From an uncultured Caldimicrobium sp. (GTDB lineage Bacteria; Desulfobacterota; Thermodesulfobacteria; Thermodesulfobacteriales; Thermodesulfobacteriaceae): a stretch of DNA of 9,727 nucleotides. Made by a program: the position numbers and the translations under genes. Below, piece by piece: positions 1 to 6,563 of this stretch (position 1 is the first letter of the stretch; each line of letters begins with the position of its first letter). Below the pieces are notes generated by a model. It was not told where the DNA came from and did not search any database. It saw nothing but the letters and a program-made list of their open reading frames with translations. Location of the stretch: assembly GCA_938091475.1 (NCBI GenBank), contig CALLJI010000003.1:1-9727 (forward strand), read 5' to 3'.

Positions 1-63
1 GGGGGTGGGAATGTTTCAAAAATTGGAGGCTTTTTCAAGGTGTTATTCTTAATCGAAAAAATT

Positions 64-362
64 TGTAGGGGAAGGCCTTGCGGTTGCCCCTATTGGGCAC
101 GGCAGTACCGAGCCCCTACACATTTGTGGGCGGTTCGTGAATCGCCCCTACATCAAAAATCTTTTGGGCACGACTTGTCGTGCCCCTACATCTTTGAATT
201 TTCTTGAATTTTAGAGAAAACTGTAGGGGCACAGCATGCTGTGCCCAAAGAATTTAAAACAAATGTAGGGGCAAATCACGATTTGCCCTAAAAATTGGGC
301 GATTCGAGAATCGCCCCTACCGATTTTAAACCCTTTTGGGCACGGCGTGCCGTGCCCCTACA
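64..362. repeat. Array of eight REP-like palindromic repeat units
   Basis: Eight units of about 25-29 bp lie at 64-92, 94-120, 125-152, 165-190, 222-247, 264-290, 296-320 and 337-362. Each is a hairpin whose stem opens with GGGC and closes with GCCC. A TGTAG (or CTACA) foot lies on one side only. The foot is 5' in the units at 222 and 264 (and probably 64) and 3' in those at 94, 125, 165, 296 and 337, so orientations are mixed. Stems differ in sequence but stay paired, for example GGGCACGAC/GTCGTGCCC (166-174/177-185), GGGCAAATC/GATTTGCCC (269-277/280-288) and GGGCGATTC/GAATCGCCC (297-305/308-316). The stretch 227-246 is a perfect 20-bp palindrome. Units 64-92, 94-120 and 125-152 are imperfect. 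Spacers are AT-rich and unrelated. This resembles REP/BIME clusters, which are mobilised by RAYT transposases in other bacteria; the link here is inferred. No coding sequence is seen across 1-525. Confidence 0.85.
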
Positions 363-402
363 AACAAAATCTTTTTTGATAAAGCATATCGCACTTCTAA
401 CA

Positions 403-449
403 TGTGACATTTCAAAATAGTAATTAAGTGTGACATTTTAAATTAGTAA
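403..449. repeat. Tandem 21-bp direct repeat upstream of ppsA
   Basis: Two copies of a 21-bp sequence starting TGTGACATTT and ending TAGTAA lie at 403-423 and 429-449. They match at 19 of 21 positions and repeat every 26 bp, about 2.5 helical turns. They sit just upstream of the ppsA promoter. They could be a paired activator or repressor site. They could also be a relic of an insertion-sequence end, since some IS families carry repeated terminal binding sites. The sequence alone does not decide. Confidence 0.6.
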
Positions 450-470
450 CCACAACATTCTCTTCTCTCC

Positions 471-499
471 TTGACAAAGGTTTAAAACTTTGTTAATTT
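471..499 (+). promoter_or_regulatory. Sigma70-like promoter for ppsA
   Basis: A perfect -35 hexamer TTGACA lies at 471-476. A 17-bp spacer follows, then a weak -10, TAATTT, at 494-499. Transcription would start near 506, giving a leader of about 20 nt before the ATG at 526. The leader carries a strong Shine-Dalgarno AGGAGG at 515-520. The assignment rests on consensus match and position. Confidence 0.6.
474..493. promoter_or_regulatory. Palindrome inside the ppsA promoter, candidate operator
   Basis: ACAAAG at 474-479 and CTTTGT at 488-493 are exact inverse complements, and the centre TTTAAA (481-486) is also self-complementary. Only the pair 480/487 is mismatched. The 20-bp near-palindrome fills the promoter spacer and covers the end of the -35 box. 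That is a typical place for a dimeric repressor. No regulator can be named. Confidence 0.4.
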
Positions 500-525
500 A
501 ATGAAAATCTACTTAGGAGGGGTAT

Positions 526-2967
526 ATGGCTGGGAAGCCTCTTATTTTATGGTTTGATGAAATCAAATATGAAGATGTGCCCTTAGTAGGTGGAAAAAAT
601 GCATCCTTAGGGGAAATGTATACCAAGCTTACTCCTAAGGGAATAAATGTACCCTACGGATTCGCTGTTACTGCAGAGGCTTATAGATATTTTATCAAGG
701 AAAACCATTTAGATGATGAAATAAAGAATGTGTTGAAGGGTTTAGATACTCATAATATTGAAGATCTCCAAAGGAGAGGAAAGAGAGTTAGAAATCTCAT
801 ACTCCATGCTAAGATGCCAGATAAGCTTGCAGAAGAAATAGCGAATAGCTATGAAAAACTTGCCCAAAAATATGGGAAAGATCCAGATGTGGCAGTGCGC
901 TCCTCTGCTACAGCTGAAGACCTGCCAGATGCTTCCTTTGCTGGCCAACAGGAAACTTATCTAAATGTGAGAGGGGCAAAGCAGGTGATAGATTATGTTC
1001 AAAAGTGTTTTGCCTCTCTTTTTACGGATAGAGCCATTTCTTATCGCCAAGATAAAGGATTTGACCATTTCTCTGTTTATCTCTCAGTAGCGGTGCAAAA
1101 AATGGTGCGTTCAGATAGGGCAAGTTCTGGAGTTATGTTTACCTTAGATACAGAGTCTGGTTTTAAAGATGTAGTATACATTACAGGTGCTTGGGGATTA
1201 GGAGAATATGTAGTCCAAGGCAAGGTTAATCCGGATGAGTTTTATGTCTTTAAACCCACCCTGAAAATGGGTTTTAAACCTATTCTCTCCAAAAAATTGG
1301 GAAGTAAGCATCTCAAATTAGTTTATGGGGATTCACTGAAAAAGCCTTTAAAGGAAGTAAAAACTACTCAGGAAGAAAGGGCAAGTTTTTGCTTGCAGGA
1401 TGAGGAAATATTAAAATTAGCTGAATGGGCTGTTCTCATTGAAGAGCACTATGGCAGACCTATGGATATAGAGTGGGCCAAAGATGGTGATGGAAAAGAG
1501 ATTGGCACAGGGGAACTTTTTATTGTTCAAGCAAGGCCTGAAACAGTTCATGCTATAAAGGATAGTAAATATTATGAGATCTATAAACTTAATGGTGAAG
1601 GCAAAGTCCTTTGCACGGGAAAGGCAGTGGGAAGTAAGATTGGTCAGGGAAAAGCTCGGGTCATCTTGGATATCACTGGGATTCATTCCTTTCAACCCGG
1701 AGAAGTTTTAGTCACCACTATGACAGACCCTGATTGGGAACCTATAATGAAAAAAGCCTCTGCTATTGTGACTGACAAGGGTGGTAGAACCTGTCATGCT
1801 GCTATTGTTTCTCGTGAACTTGGTATACCCTGTATTGTTGGTACAGAGGTCGCTACAAAAACTGTCAAAGATGCCTCTGAGATAACCGTTGACTGTACAC
1901 AGGGTGAAGAGGGAAGAGTCTTAGAGGGGCTGATTCCCTTTGAGGTGGAGAGAATTGATTTGGAAAACCTCCCAGAGACAAAGACCAAAGTGATGATGAA
2001 TGTAGGTATTCCAGAGCAAGCCTTTTCTCAGGGGCAAATTCCAAATGATGGAGTAGGTCTTGCCCGTTTAGAGTTTATCATCAACTCACACATTGGCATC
2101 CATCCCTTAGCCTTACTCTATTTTGATGAGCTAACTAAAAAGGCCTCTCAGGATAGAAGATTAAAAAAAGTGGTTCAGGATATAGAAAAAAGAACTTATG
2201 GCTACAAGAACAAAACTGAGTTTTTTGTAGACAAATTAGCTCAAGGAGTGGGCACTATTGCTGCAGCCTTTTATCCTAAGGATGTGATAGTAAGACTATC
2301 AGACTTTAAGAGTAACGAGTATGCCAATCTTATCGGAGGGTATCTCTTCGAGCCAGAAGAGCACAATCCTATGATTGGATGGAGAGGGGCATCTCGTTAC
2401 TATGATCCCAAATTTGAACCAGCCTTTGCTTTAGAATGTAAAGCCTTAGCCAAAGTGAGAAACGAGATGGGGCTCACCAATGTAAAGGTTATGATCCCCT
2501 TCTGTAGAACCCCAGAGGAAGGGATCAAAGTGATGCAGATTATGGAAAAGTATGGGCTAAAAAGAGGAGAAAATGGTTTGGAAATTTATGTGATGTGTGA
2601 AATTCCAAGTAATGTGATTTTGGCAGAAGAGTTTGCCCAGATCTTTGATGGCTTTTCCATAGGGTCAAATGATTTAACCCAGTTAACCCTTGGCTTAGAC
2701 AGAGATTCAGAATTAGTAGCTCATCTCTATGATGAGAGAAATCCCGCCGTTAAAAAGATGATTAGAGAAGTTATTCAGGTTGCCCACAAATGGAATAGAA
2801 AAATAGGTATTTGTGGACAGGCACCCTCAGATTTCCCAGATTTTGCAGAATTTTTAGTGGAATGCGGTATAGATTCTATGAGCCTAACCCCTGATACAGT
2901 TATAAGGACCAAATTGCTGGTTGCAGAAAAGGAAAAGAGCCTAAGTAAGCCTAAAAAAGAAGGCTAA
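526..2967 (+). CDS. ppsA: Phosphoenolpyruvate synthase (pyruvate, water dikinase)
   Basis: Cytosolic enzyme converting pyruvate, ATP and water to phosphoenolpyruvate, AMP and phosphate, the entry step of gluconeogenesis. At 813 aa it is close to the usual length of about 800. The N-terminal ATP/pyruvate-binding domain (about 15-345) shows VGGKNASLGEM at 21-31 and VRSSATAEDLPDASFAGQ at 124-141. The central swivelling phosphohistidine domain carries GGRTCHAAIVSRELG, with the phosphorylated His at 424. The C-terminal PEP/pyruvate barrel (about 480-800) has GSNDLTQ at 713-719, followed by LGLDRD, and GICGQAPSD with the catalytic acid Cys763. The start is fixed by AGGAGG at 515-520, five bases before ATG. 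Gene lengths and motifs separate it from pyruvate phosphate dikinase, which is longer. It is first in a cluster that also holds pgk and tpiA. A secreted-protein gene starts two bases after its stop. Confidence 0.96.
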   Translation: MAGKPLILWFDEIKYEDVPLVGGKNASLGEMYTKLTPKGINVPYGFAVTAEAYRYFIKENHLDDEIKNVLKGLDTHNIEDLQRRGKRVRNLILHAKMPDKLAEEIANSYEKLAQKYGKDPDVAVRSSATAEDLPDASFAGQQETYLNVRGAKQVIDYVQKCFASLFTDRAISYRQDKGFDHFSVYLSVAVQKMVRSDRASSGVMFTLDTESGFKDVVYITGAWGLGEYVVQGKVNPDEFYVFKPTLKMGFKPILSKKLGSKHLKLVYGDSLKKPLKEVKTTQEERASFCLQDEEILKLAEWAVLIEEHYGRPMDIEWAKDGDGKEIGTGELFIVQARPETVHAIKDSKYYEIYKLNGEGKVLCTGKAVGSKIGQGKARVILDITGIHSFQPGEVLVTTMTDPDWEPIMKKASAIVTDKGGRTCHAAIVSRELGIPCIVGTEVATKTVKDASEITVDCTQGEEGRVLEGLIPFEVERIDLENLPETKTKVMMNVGIPEQAFSQGQIPNDGVGLARLEFIINSHIGIHPLALLYFDELTKKASQDRRLKKVVQDIEKRTYGYKNKTEFFVDKLAQGVGTIAAAFYPKDVIVRLSDFKSNEYANLIGGYLFEPEEHNPMIGWRGASRYYDPKFEPAFALECKALAKVRNEMGLTNVKVMIPFCRTPEEGIKVMQIMEKYGLKRGENGLEIYVMCEIPSNVILAEEFAQIFDGFSIGSNDLTQLTLGLDRDSELVAHLYDERNPAVKKMIREVIQVAHKWNRKIGICGQAPSDFPDFAEFLVECGIDSMSLTPDTVIRTKLLVAEKEKSLSKPKKEG

Positions 2968-2969
2968 AG

Positions 2970-3692
2970 GTGTTTTTTTTATTTTTATTGACCCTCTGGT
3001 TATTTTGTGGAAGTCCAGTTTGGGCAAGGGATAACCTTTTTATCCATCCACCACAAATTTACCCAGAAAAGGAATTTGCCTATTTAAGAAATCCTATTTA
3101 TCAATTTATAAAAGAAAGATTAAGCTCACCAGGTTTTTCCCTTCCAAACCAAACGACCCTCCAAGGGGTAGAGAGCATGTTTCTTTTTGATCCTCCAGGA
3201 AAAGTAAAGATGATTTTCCTTTTGAGAGATCTTTCAAGTGGAAAGACCTTTTATGAAAAAGGTTATGAGGCTTCCTATGAAGACTTTTGGAAAACCTTGG
3301 AAAGGGGAGTGGAGGATTTAAAGATTGGACTGGGCTATACCAGAGAGGAAAACAAACCAATAGAGAAAAAAATACCCCCTGAGACAGAGAAAAAAGAGGT
3401 CAAACCTAAAGATAAGTCCATTAAAAATGATGAGCCTTCACTCCTATCTAAGGTTAATCCTCTCGGACTATTTTCAAAACTCCTCCCAAAGAAAGAGGAC
3501 CCGCTCAAAATAAAACTTGAAATTCCTCCACCTCCACCTCCCCCCTCTGTGGTGCAATCCCAAATCCCAGTCTCTTCGATGTCTCCTCCAGCGATACCTT
3601 CGCCTCAAACCACTTTGCCTCCTTCTTCAGAGAAGCCTTTTGTTGAGCTTCCTCCTTCTCCCAAAAGTGCTTCTCCCTGGCAATGGTTTTAG
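2970..3692 (+). CDS. Secreted proline-rich protein of unknown function
   Basis: I do not recognise this 240-aa protein. Residues 1-19 form a hydrophobic signal peptide ending SPVWA, with likely cleavage before RDN, so the protein should be exported. The n-region carries no positive charge, which is unusual. The start is GTG, preceded by GAAGG at 2959-2963 inside the end of ppsA; the two genes are 2 bp apart and probably translationally coupled. Residues 20-115 look folded, with strands around MIFLLRDLSSGKTFYEKGYE and a helix after it, loosely like small periplasmic domains of the CsgG/LpoB/TolB-N kind (a weak guess). Residues 118-165 are Lys/Glu-rich, and 186-192 are seven consecutive prolines. 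The tail is Pro/Ser-rich and ends PWQWF. The low-complexity tail suggests a flexible linker, perhaps spanning the periplasm or binding a partner. Confidence 0.75.
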   Translation: MFFLFLLTLWLFCGSPVWARDNLFIHPPQIYPEKEFAYLRNPIYQFIKERLSSPGFSLPNQTTLQGVESMFLFDPPGKVKMIFLLRDLSSGKTFYEKGYEASYEDFWKTLERGVEDLKIGLGYTREENKPIEKKIPPETEKKEVKPKDKSIKNDEPSLLSKVNPLGLFSKLLPKKEDPLKIKLEIPPPPPPPSVVQSQIPVSSMSPPAIPSPQTTLPPSSEKPFVELPPSPKSASPWQWF

Positions 3693-3724
3693 CAAAGATT
3701 GTTTTAATGTTAATAAAAAGCCTC

Positions 3725-3752
3725 TATACAAATTTTTAAACTTAAATATAAT
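3725..3752 (+). promoter_or_regulatory. Candidate promoter giving a near-leaderless ftsB-like mRNA
   Basis: A perfect -10 hexamer TATAAT lies at 3747-3752. A 4/6 match to the -35 box, TATACA, lies at 3725-3730 with a 16-bp spacer. A start about seven bases past the -10 would fall near 3759, only about four bases before the ATG at 3763. No Shine-Dalgarno precedes that ATG, which fits a leaderless or near-leaderless message. Confidence 0.4.
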
Positions 3753-3762
3753 TAATTCCAAA

Positions 3763-4080
3763 ATGAGTCACAAGCCCAAGGTTGTTATAACTCCATATGG
3801 GAAGAGAAAAAAAAGAAAAAAATATAGGAGAATATTATTATTTTCCCTCTTTATTTTTCTTTTTTTTACTTTAGGAGCTTATCTATTTTTGAGTTGGCTA
3901 ATAAAAAAAGAAAGTAAGGATTTAGAAAAGATTCGATTAGAAAATCAGAAACTAAGGGGGGAGATTAAGAAATTTCAGAGTTCTGATAAAGCTTATGAGG
4001 AAGTTTTAAGAGTAAAAATGGGATATATTGCAGAGGGAGAAAAGATTATTATATATAAAGCAGAAGCTAAAAAGCCCTAA
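3763..4080 (+). CDS. FtsB/DivIC-like septum formation initiator protein
   Basis: Small bitopic membrane protein of 105 aa. It has a basic cytoplasmic tail (residues 4-23, rich in Lys and Arg), one transmembrane helix (about 24-46) and a periplasmic coiled coil (about 49-73). It ends in the family's C-terminal motif, here EEVLRVKMGYIAEGEKIIIY (79-98), comparable to the usual 'AR..LGyvkpGE.vy'. FtsB and DivIC join FtsL and the DivIB/FtsQ protein in the division complex that activates septal wall synthesis. The ATG at 3763 is chosen because an earlier ATG in the same frame, at 3517, lies inside the proline-rich gene and would put a meaningless Leu/Pro segment ahead of the basic tail. No Shine-Dalgarno is visible. 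It ends 13 bp before ribH. FtsL-type proteins look similar, so the exact member is uncertain. Confidence 0.8.
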   Translation: MSHKPKVVITPYGKRKKRKKYRRILLFSLFIFLFFTLGAYLFLSWLIKKESKDLEKIRLENQKLRGEIKKFQSSDKAYEEVLRVKMGYIAEGEKIIIYKAEAKKP

Positions 4081-4093
4081 AAAGGAGGAGTAA

Positions 4094-4573
4094 ATGCTTG
4101 GTTGTCAAATCATAGAGGGATACTTTGAGGGAAGGGAGCTAAGTTTTGCCATAGTGGTGAGCAGATTCAATGTCTTTATCACACAGAAGCTTTTAGAGGG
4201 GGCTTTAGATGTTTTAAGGAGGCACAATGTAGCGGAGGAGAAGATATACATTACTTGGGTGCCCGGAGCCTTTGAGATACCCTTAGTTGCAAAGAAATTA
4301 GCTCTCAGCAAAAAGTTTGATGCCATTCTTTGTTTAGGAGCTATTATTAGAGGATCAACCCCCCATTTTGAATATGTGGCAGCAGAGGCATCAAAAGGAG
4401 TGGCTCAGGTAATGCTTGAATCAGAAGTGCCAGTTATCTTTGGAATTCTAACTACTGATACCATTGAGCAAGCTATTGAAAGAGCAGGCACTAAAGCTGG
4501 AAATAAAGGGGCAGAGGCTGCCTATAGTGCCTTAGAAATGGCAAACCTAATGAAGAAGATTTCCCAGCTCTAA
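4094..4573 (+). CDS. ribH: 6,7-dimethyl-8-ribityllumazine synthase
   Basis: Cytosolic enzyme of riboflavin synthesis. It condenses 5-amino-6-ribitylamino-uracil with 3,4-dihydroxy-2-butanone 4-phosphate to give dimethylribityllumazine, usually as a pentamer or a 60-subunit shell. The 159 aa match the family's normal length. Visible motifs are [17 protein letters not shown] near the N terminus, [28 protein letters not shown] with the catalytic His at 91, [12 protein letters not shown], and [10 protein letters not shown], the phosphate-binding region. A strong Shine-Dalgarno, AGGAGGAG at 4083-4090, sets the ATG. No other rib gene or nusB, frequent partners of ribH, is adjacent; it lies between the FtsB-like gene and pgk. 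No FMN riboswitch-like leader is seen in the 13-bp gap upstream. Confidence 0.96.
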   Translation: MLGCQIIEGYFEGRELSFAIVVSRFNVFITQKLLEGALDVLRRHNVAEEKIYITWVPGAFEIPLVAKKLALSKKFDAILCLGAIIRGSTPHFEYVAAEASKGVAQVMLESEVPVIFGILTTDTIEQAIERAGTKAGNKGAEAAYSALEMANLMKKISQL

Positions 4574-4585
4574 TTAAATATTTTA

Positions 4586-4601
4586 ACTTCCCCTAGGAGG
4601 T
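4586..4601 (+). promoter_or_regulatory. Small hairpin covering the pgk Shine-Dalgarno
   Basis: In RNA, ACUUCC (4586-4591) can pair fully with GGAGGU (4596-4601), counting one G-U pair, across the loop CCTA. The Shine-Dalgarno AGGAGG (4595-4600) would then lie almost wholly in the stem, six bases before the pgk ATG. It is only 6 bp and could arise by chance from a strong Shine-Dalgarno, so a control role is an inference. Confidence 0.3.
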
Positions 4602-4606
4602 CCAAG

Positions 4607-5764
4607 ATGAAGAGCATAAAGGATTTTGATTTAAAGGGTAAAAGGGTATTCATAAGGGTAGACTTCAATGTGCCTATGGAAAATGGAAAAATTACAGACG
4701 ATACAAGGATTGTTGAGGCCTTGCCAACCATTGAGTATGCTCTAAAAAGTGGAGGAAAGGTAATACTCTGTTCCCATTTAGGAAGACCTAAAGGAAAAAG
4801 AATTCCAGAACTCTCTCTTAAGCCTGTTTTTGAATACTTAAAGGAAAAATTAGCGGTGCCCCTTTATTTTGTAGAGGATATTACAGAGGAGAGCGTAAAG
4901 AAAATTGACTCAGAAGTAAGGGAAGGAGAGGTAGTATTGCTGGAAAATATTCGCTATTACGAAGGTGAAAACAAAAATGATCCAGAATTTTCTAAAATTT
5001 TAGCTTCAATGGCAGATGTATATATAAATGATGCCTTTTCTGTGTGCCATAGAGCACATGCTTCTGTAGTTGGTATAGCTGAAAGGGTCAAAGAAAAGGG
5101 TATAGGCTTTCTTACAGAAAAGGAGCTCAAATTTTTGAACAGAGTTATTGGGAAACCAGAAAGACCCTTTTATGCCATAGTGGGAGGAAGTAAAGTCTCT
5201 ACCAAAATTGGAATTTTAAAGAATCTTCTTTCCAAGATTGACAAACTTTTTATTGGTGGTGCTATGGCTAATACTTTTCTTTATGCAATGGGATTCAATG
5301 TTGGTAGTTCTTCAGTTGAAAAGGATTACATAGAGATTGCCAAAAGTATTCTTTATGAGGCGCATGAGCAAGAAGTTAAAATTTATCTCCCTGTTGATGC
5401 AGTAGTAGATAGAGAGGGCAAGGCTTGTTGTGTAAAATTAAACGAAATTGAGGATGGCGATGTGATTTATGATATTGGGCAAGATACAGTGGAATACTTT
5501 GCAGAAGCCTTAGATGGAGCTAAAACGGTTATTTGGAATGGTCCGCTAGGCTATTTTGAGAAAAAAGAATTTAGTGTAGGAACTTTTTCTTTAGCCAGAA
5601 AGGTAGCAAGTTTATCAGCTCTTACGGTAGCGGGTGGAGGTGACACCTTAGCAGCCCTAAAACTGGCAGGAGTATTAACTGCCTTTAGTCATACCTCTAC
5701 CGCAGGTGGAGCTTTTTTAGAATATTTAGAAGGAAAATCTTTACCAGGATTAGCGGGACTATAA
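4607..5764 (+). CDS. pgk: Phosphoglycerate kinase
   Basis: Cytosolic enzyme transferring phosphate between 1,3-bisphosphoglycerate and ADP; it runs in reverse in gluconeogenesis and in CO2-fixing pathways. The 385 aa are the normal bacterial length. The N-terminal 3-phosphoglycerate domain shows RVDFNVP (17-23), HLGRPKG (from 57), LLENIRYYEGE and YINDAFSVCHRAHAS. The nucleotide-binding half shows GGSKVSTKIGIL, IGGAMANTFL, WNGPLGYFE and GGGDT (343-347). The tail, STAGGAFLEYLEGKSLPGL, has an alanine where most family members have the middle glycine of STGGGA, a mild change not expected to abolish activity. AGGAGG at 4595-4600 marks the start. It is followed 23 bp later by tpiA, a common pairing; the gap gene that often precedes pgk is absent here. 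Confidence 0.97.
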   Translation: MKSIKDFDLKGKRVFIRVDFNVPMENGKITDDTRIVEALPTIEYALKSGGKVILCSHLGRPKGKRIPELSLKPVFEYLKEKLAVPLYFVEDITEESVKKIDSEVREGEVVLLENIRYYEGENKNDPEFSKILASMADVYINDAFSVCHRAHASVVGIAERVKEKGIGFLTEKELKFLNRVIGKPERPFYAIVGGSKVSTKIGILKNLLSKIDKLFIGGAMANTFLYAMGFNVGSSSVEKDYIEIAKSILYEAHEQEVKIYLPVDAVVDREGKACCVKLNEIEDGDVIYDIGQDTVEYFAEALDGAKTVIWNGPLGYFEKKEFSVGTFSLARKVASLSALTVAGGGDTLAALKLAGVLTAFSHTSTAGGAFLEYLEGKSLPGLAGL

Positions 5765-5787
5765 TTAGTTCTTAAGAGGAAAATTCT

Positions 5788-6549
5788 ATGAGAGAAAAAC
5801 TCTTTGTAGGCAATTGGAAAATGCACTTTACTTTAAGAGAAGCCAAAGCTTATTTTGAAAAATTTTTAACGCTTCAAAGTAAAAATCCCCTTAGCAATAG
5901 GATAATCGGCGTTGCTCCTCCCTTCACAGCCCTTTTTTATGTGAAATCTCTCCTAAAAGCCACTTACATTAAATTAGTTGCGCAAAATGCCCATTTTGCT
6001 GAAAAAGGGGCTTTTACTGGAGAAATTTCTCCTGTTATGTTAAAAGAAATAGGTGTAGAGTATGTAATCTTAGGGCATTCTGAGAGGAGGCATCTCTTAG
6101 GTGAAGAGGATGAATTTATCAGCAAAAAAGTAACAAGTGTTTACAACATAGGGCTTAAACCCATCCTTTGCGTAGGGGAGACTCTAGAGGAGAGAGAAGA
6201 GGGGGAAACCTTAGAGAGAGTAAGCTCTCAAGTCAAAATAGGCTTACAAGGCCTTAAATCACTTCAACCCCAGAATTTAGTTATTGCCTATGAACCTGTA
6301 TGGGCTATTGGAACGGGAAGAAATGCCACTCCTGAACAAGCAGAGGAAGTGCAAAGCTTTATTAGAAAAGTTTTGGAAGAACTTTATGGAAAGGAGACTG
6401 CCTTGGAGATACCTATTCTCTATGGAGGAAGTGTCACCCCTGAAAATGTAGGAGAATTAATGCAAATGCCCAATGTGGACGGAGTGTTAGTGGGAGGAGC
6501 CTCTCTTGACCCGGAGAAATTTTATAAAATTTGTAGTATAGAAGTTTAA
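5788..6549 (+). CDS. tpiA: Triosephosphate isomerase
   Basis: Cytosolic TIM-barrel enzyme interconverting dihydroxyacetone phosphate and glyceraldehyde 3-phosphate. It has the usual bacterial length, 253 aa. Active-site residues are all present: Lys11 in FVGNWKM, the electrophile His97 in ILGHSERR, and the catalytic base Glu169 in AYEPVWAIGTG, the start of the closing loop. The phosphate-binding motifs YGGSV and GVLVGGASLDPEKF are intact near the C terminus. AGAGGA at 5775-5780 lies seven bases before ATG. It follows pgk at 23 bp and precedes the CoA-binding gene at 14 bp, so it is probably co-transcribed with both. Confidence 0.97.
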   Translation: MREKLFVGNWKMHFTLREAKAYFEKFLTLQSKNPLSNRIIGVAPPFTALFYVKSLLKATYIKLVAQNAHFAEKGAFTGEISPVMLKEIGVEYVILGHSERRHLLGEEDEFISKKVTSVYNIGLKPILCVGETLEEREEGETLERVSSQVKIGLQGLKSLQPQNLVIAYEPVWAIGTGRNATPEQAEEVQSFIRKVLEELYGKETALEIPILYGGSVTPENVGELMQMPNVDGVLVGGASLDPEKFYKICSIEV

Positions 6550-6563
6550 GGAGGAATAGGGTT

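Noticed and set aside
64..362. CRISPR array
   Set aside because: Units differ in sequence, are each palindromic, occur in both orientations, and are separated by 1-40 bp of irregular AT-rich DNA. Real CRISPR repeats are near-identical, in one orientation and evenly spaced.
742..1988. Reverse-strand open frames of 64-92 codons within ppsA
   Set aside because: They lie opposite a highly conserved gene, have no ribosome sites or recognisable motifs, and look like chance antisense frames.
2950..2972. Programmed -1 frameshift joining ppsA to the next gene
   Set aside because: The A6 run is in the wrong phase for a proper slippery heptamer (the P-site would re-pair on TAA), and a signal peptide fused inside a cytosolic enzyme makes little sense.
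3517..3762. Longer version of the FtsB-like protein starting at 3517
   Set aside because: This part only re-reads the proline-rich gene in another frame as Leu/Pro-rich nonsense. The basic tail and membrane helix begin after the ATG at 3763.
3106..4326. Reverse-strand open frames opposite the proline-rich gene and ribH
   Set aside because: No family resemblance and no start signals; the + strand genes explain the sequence.
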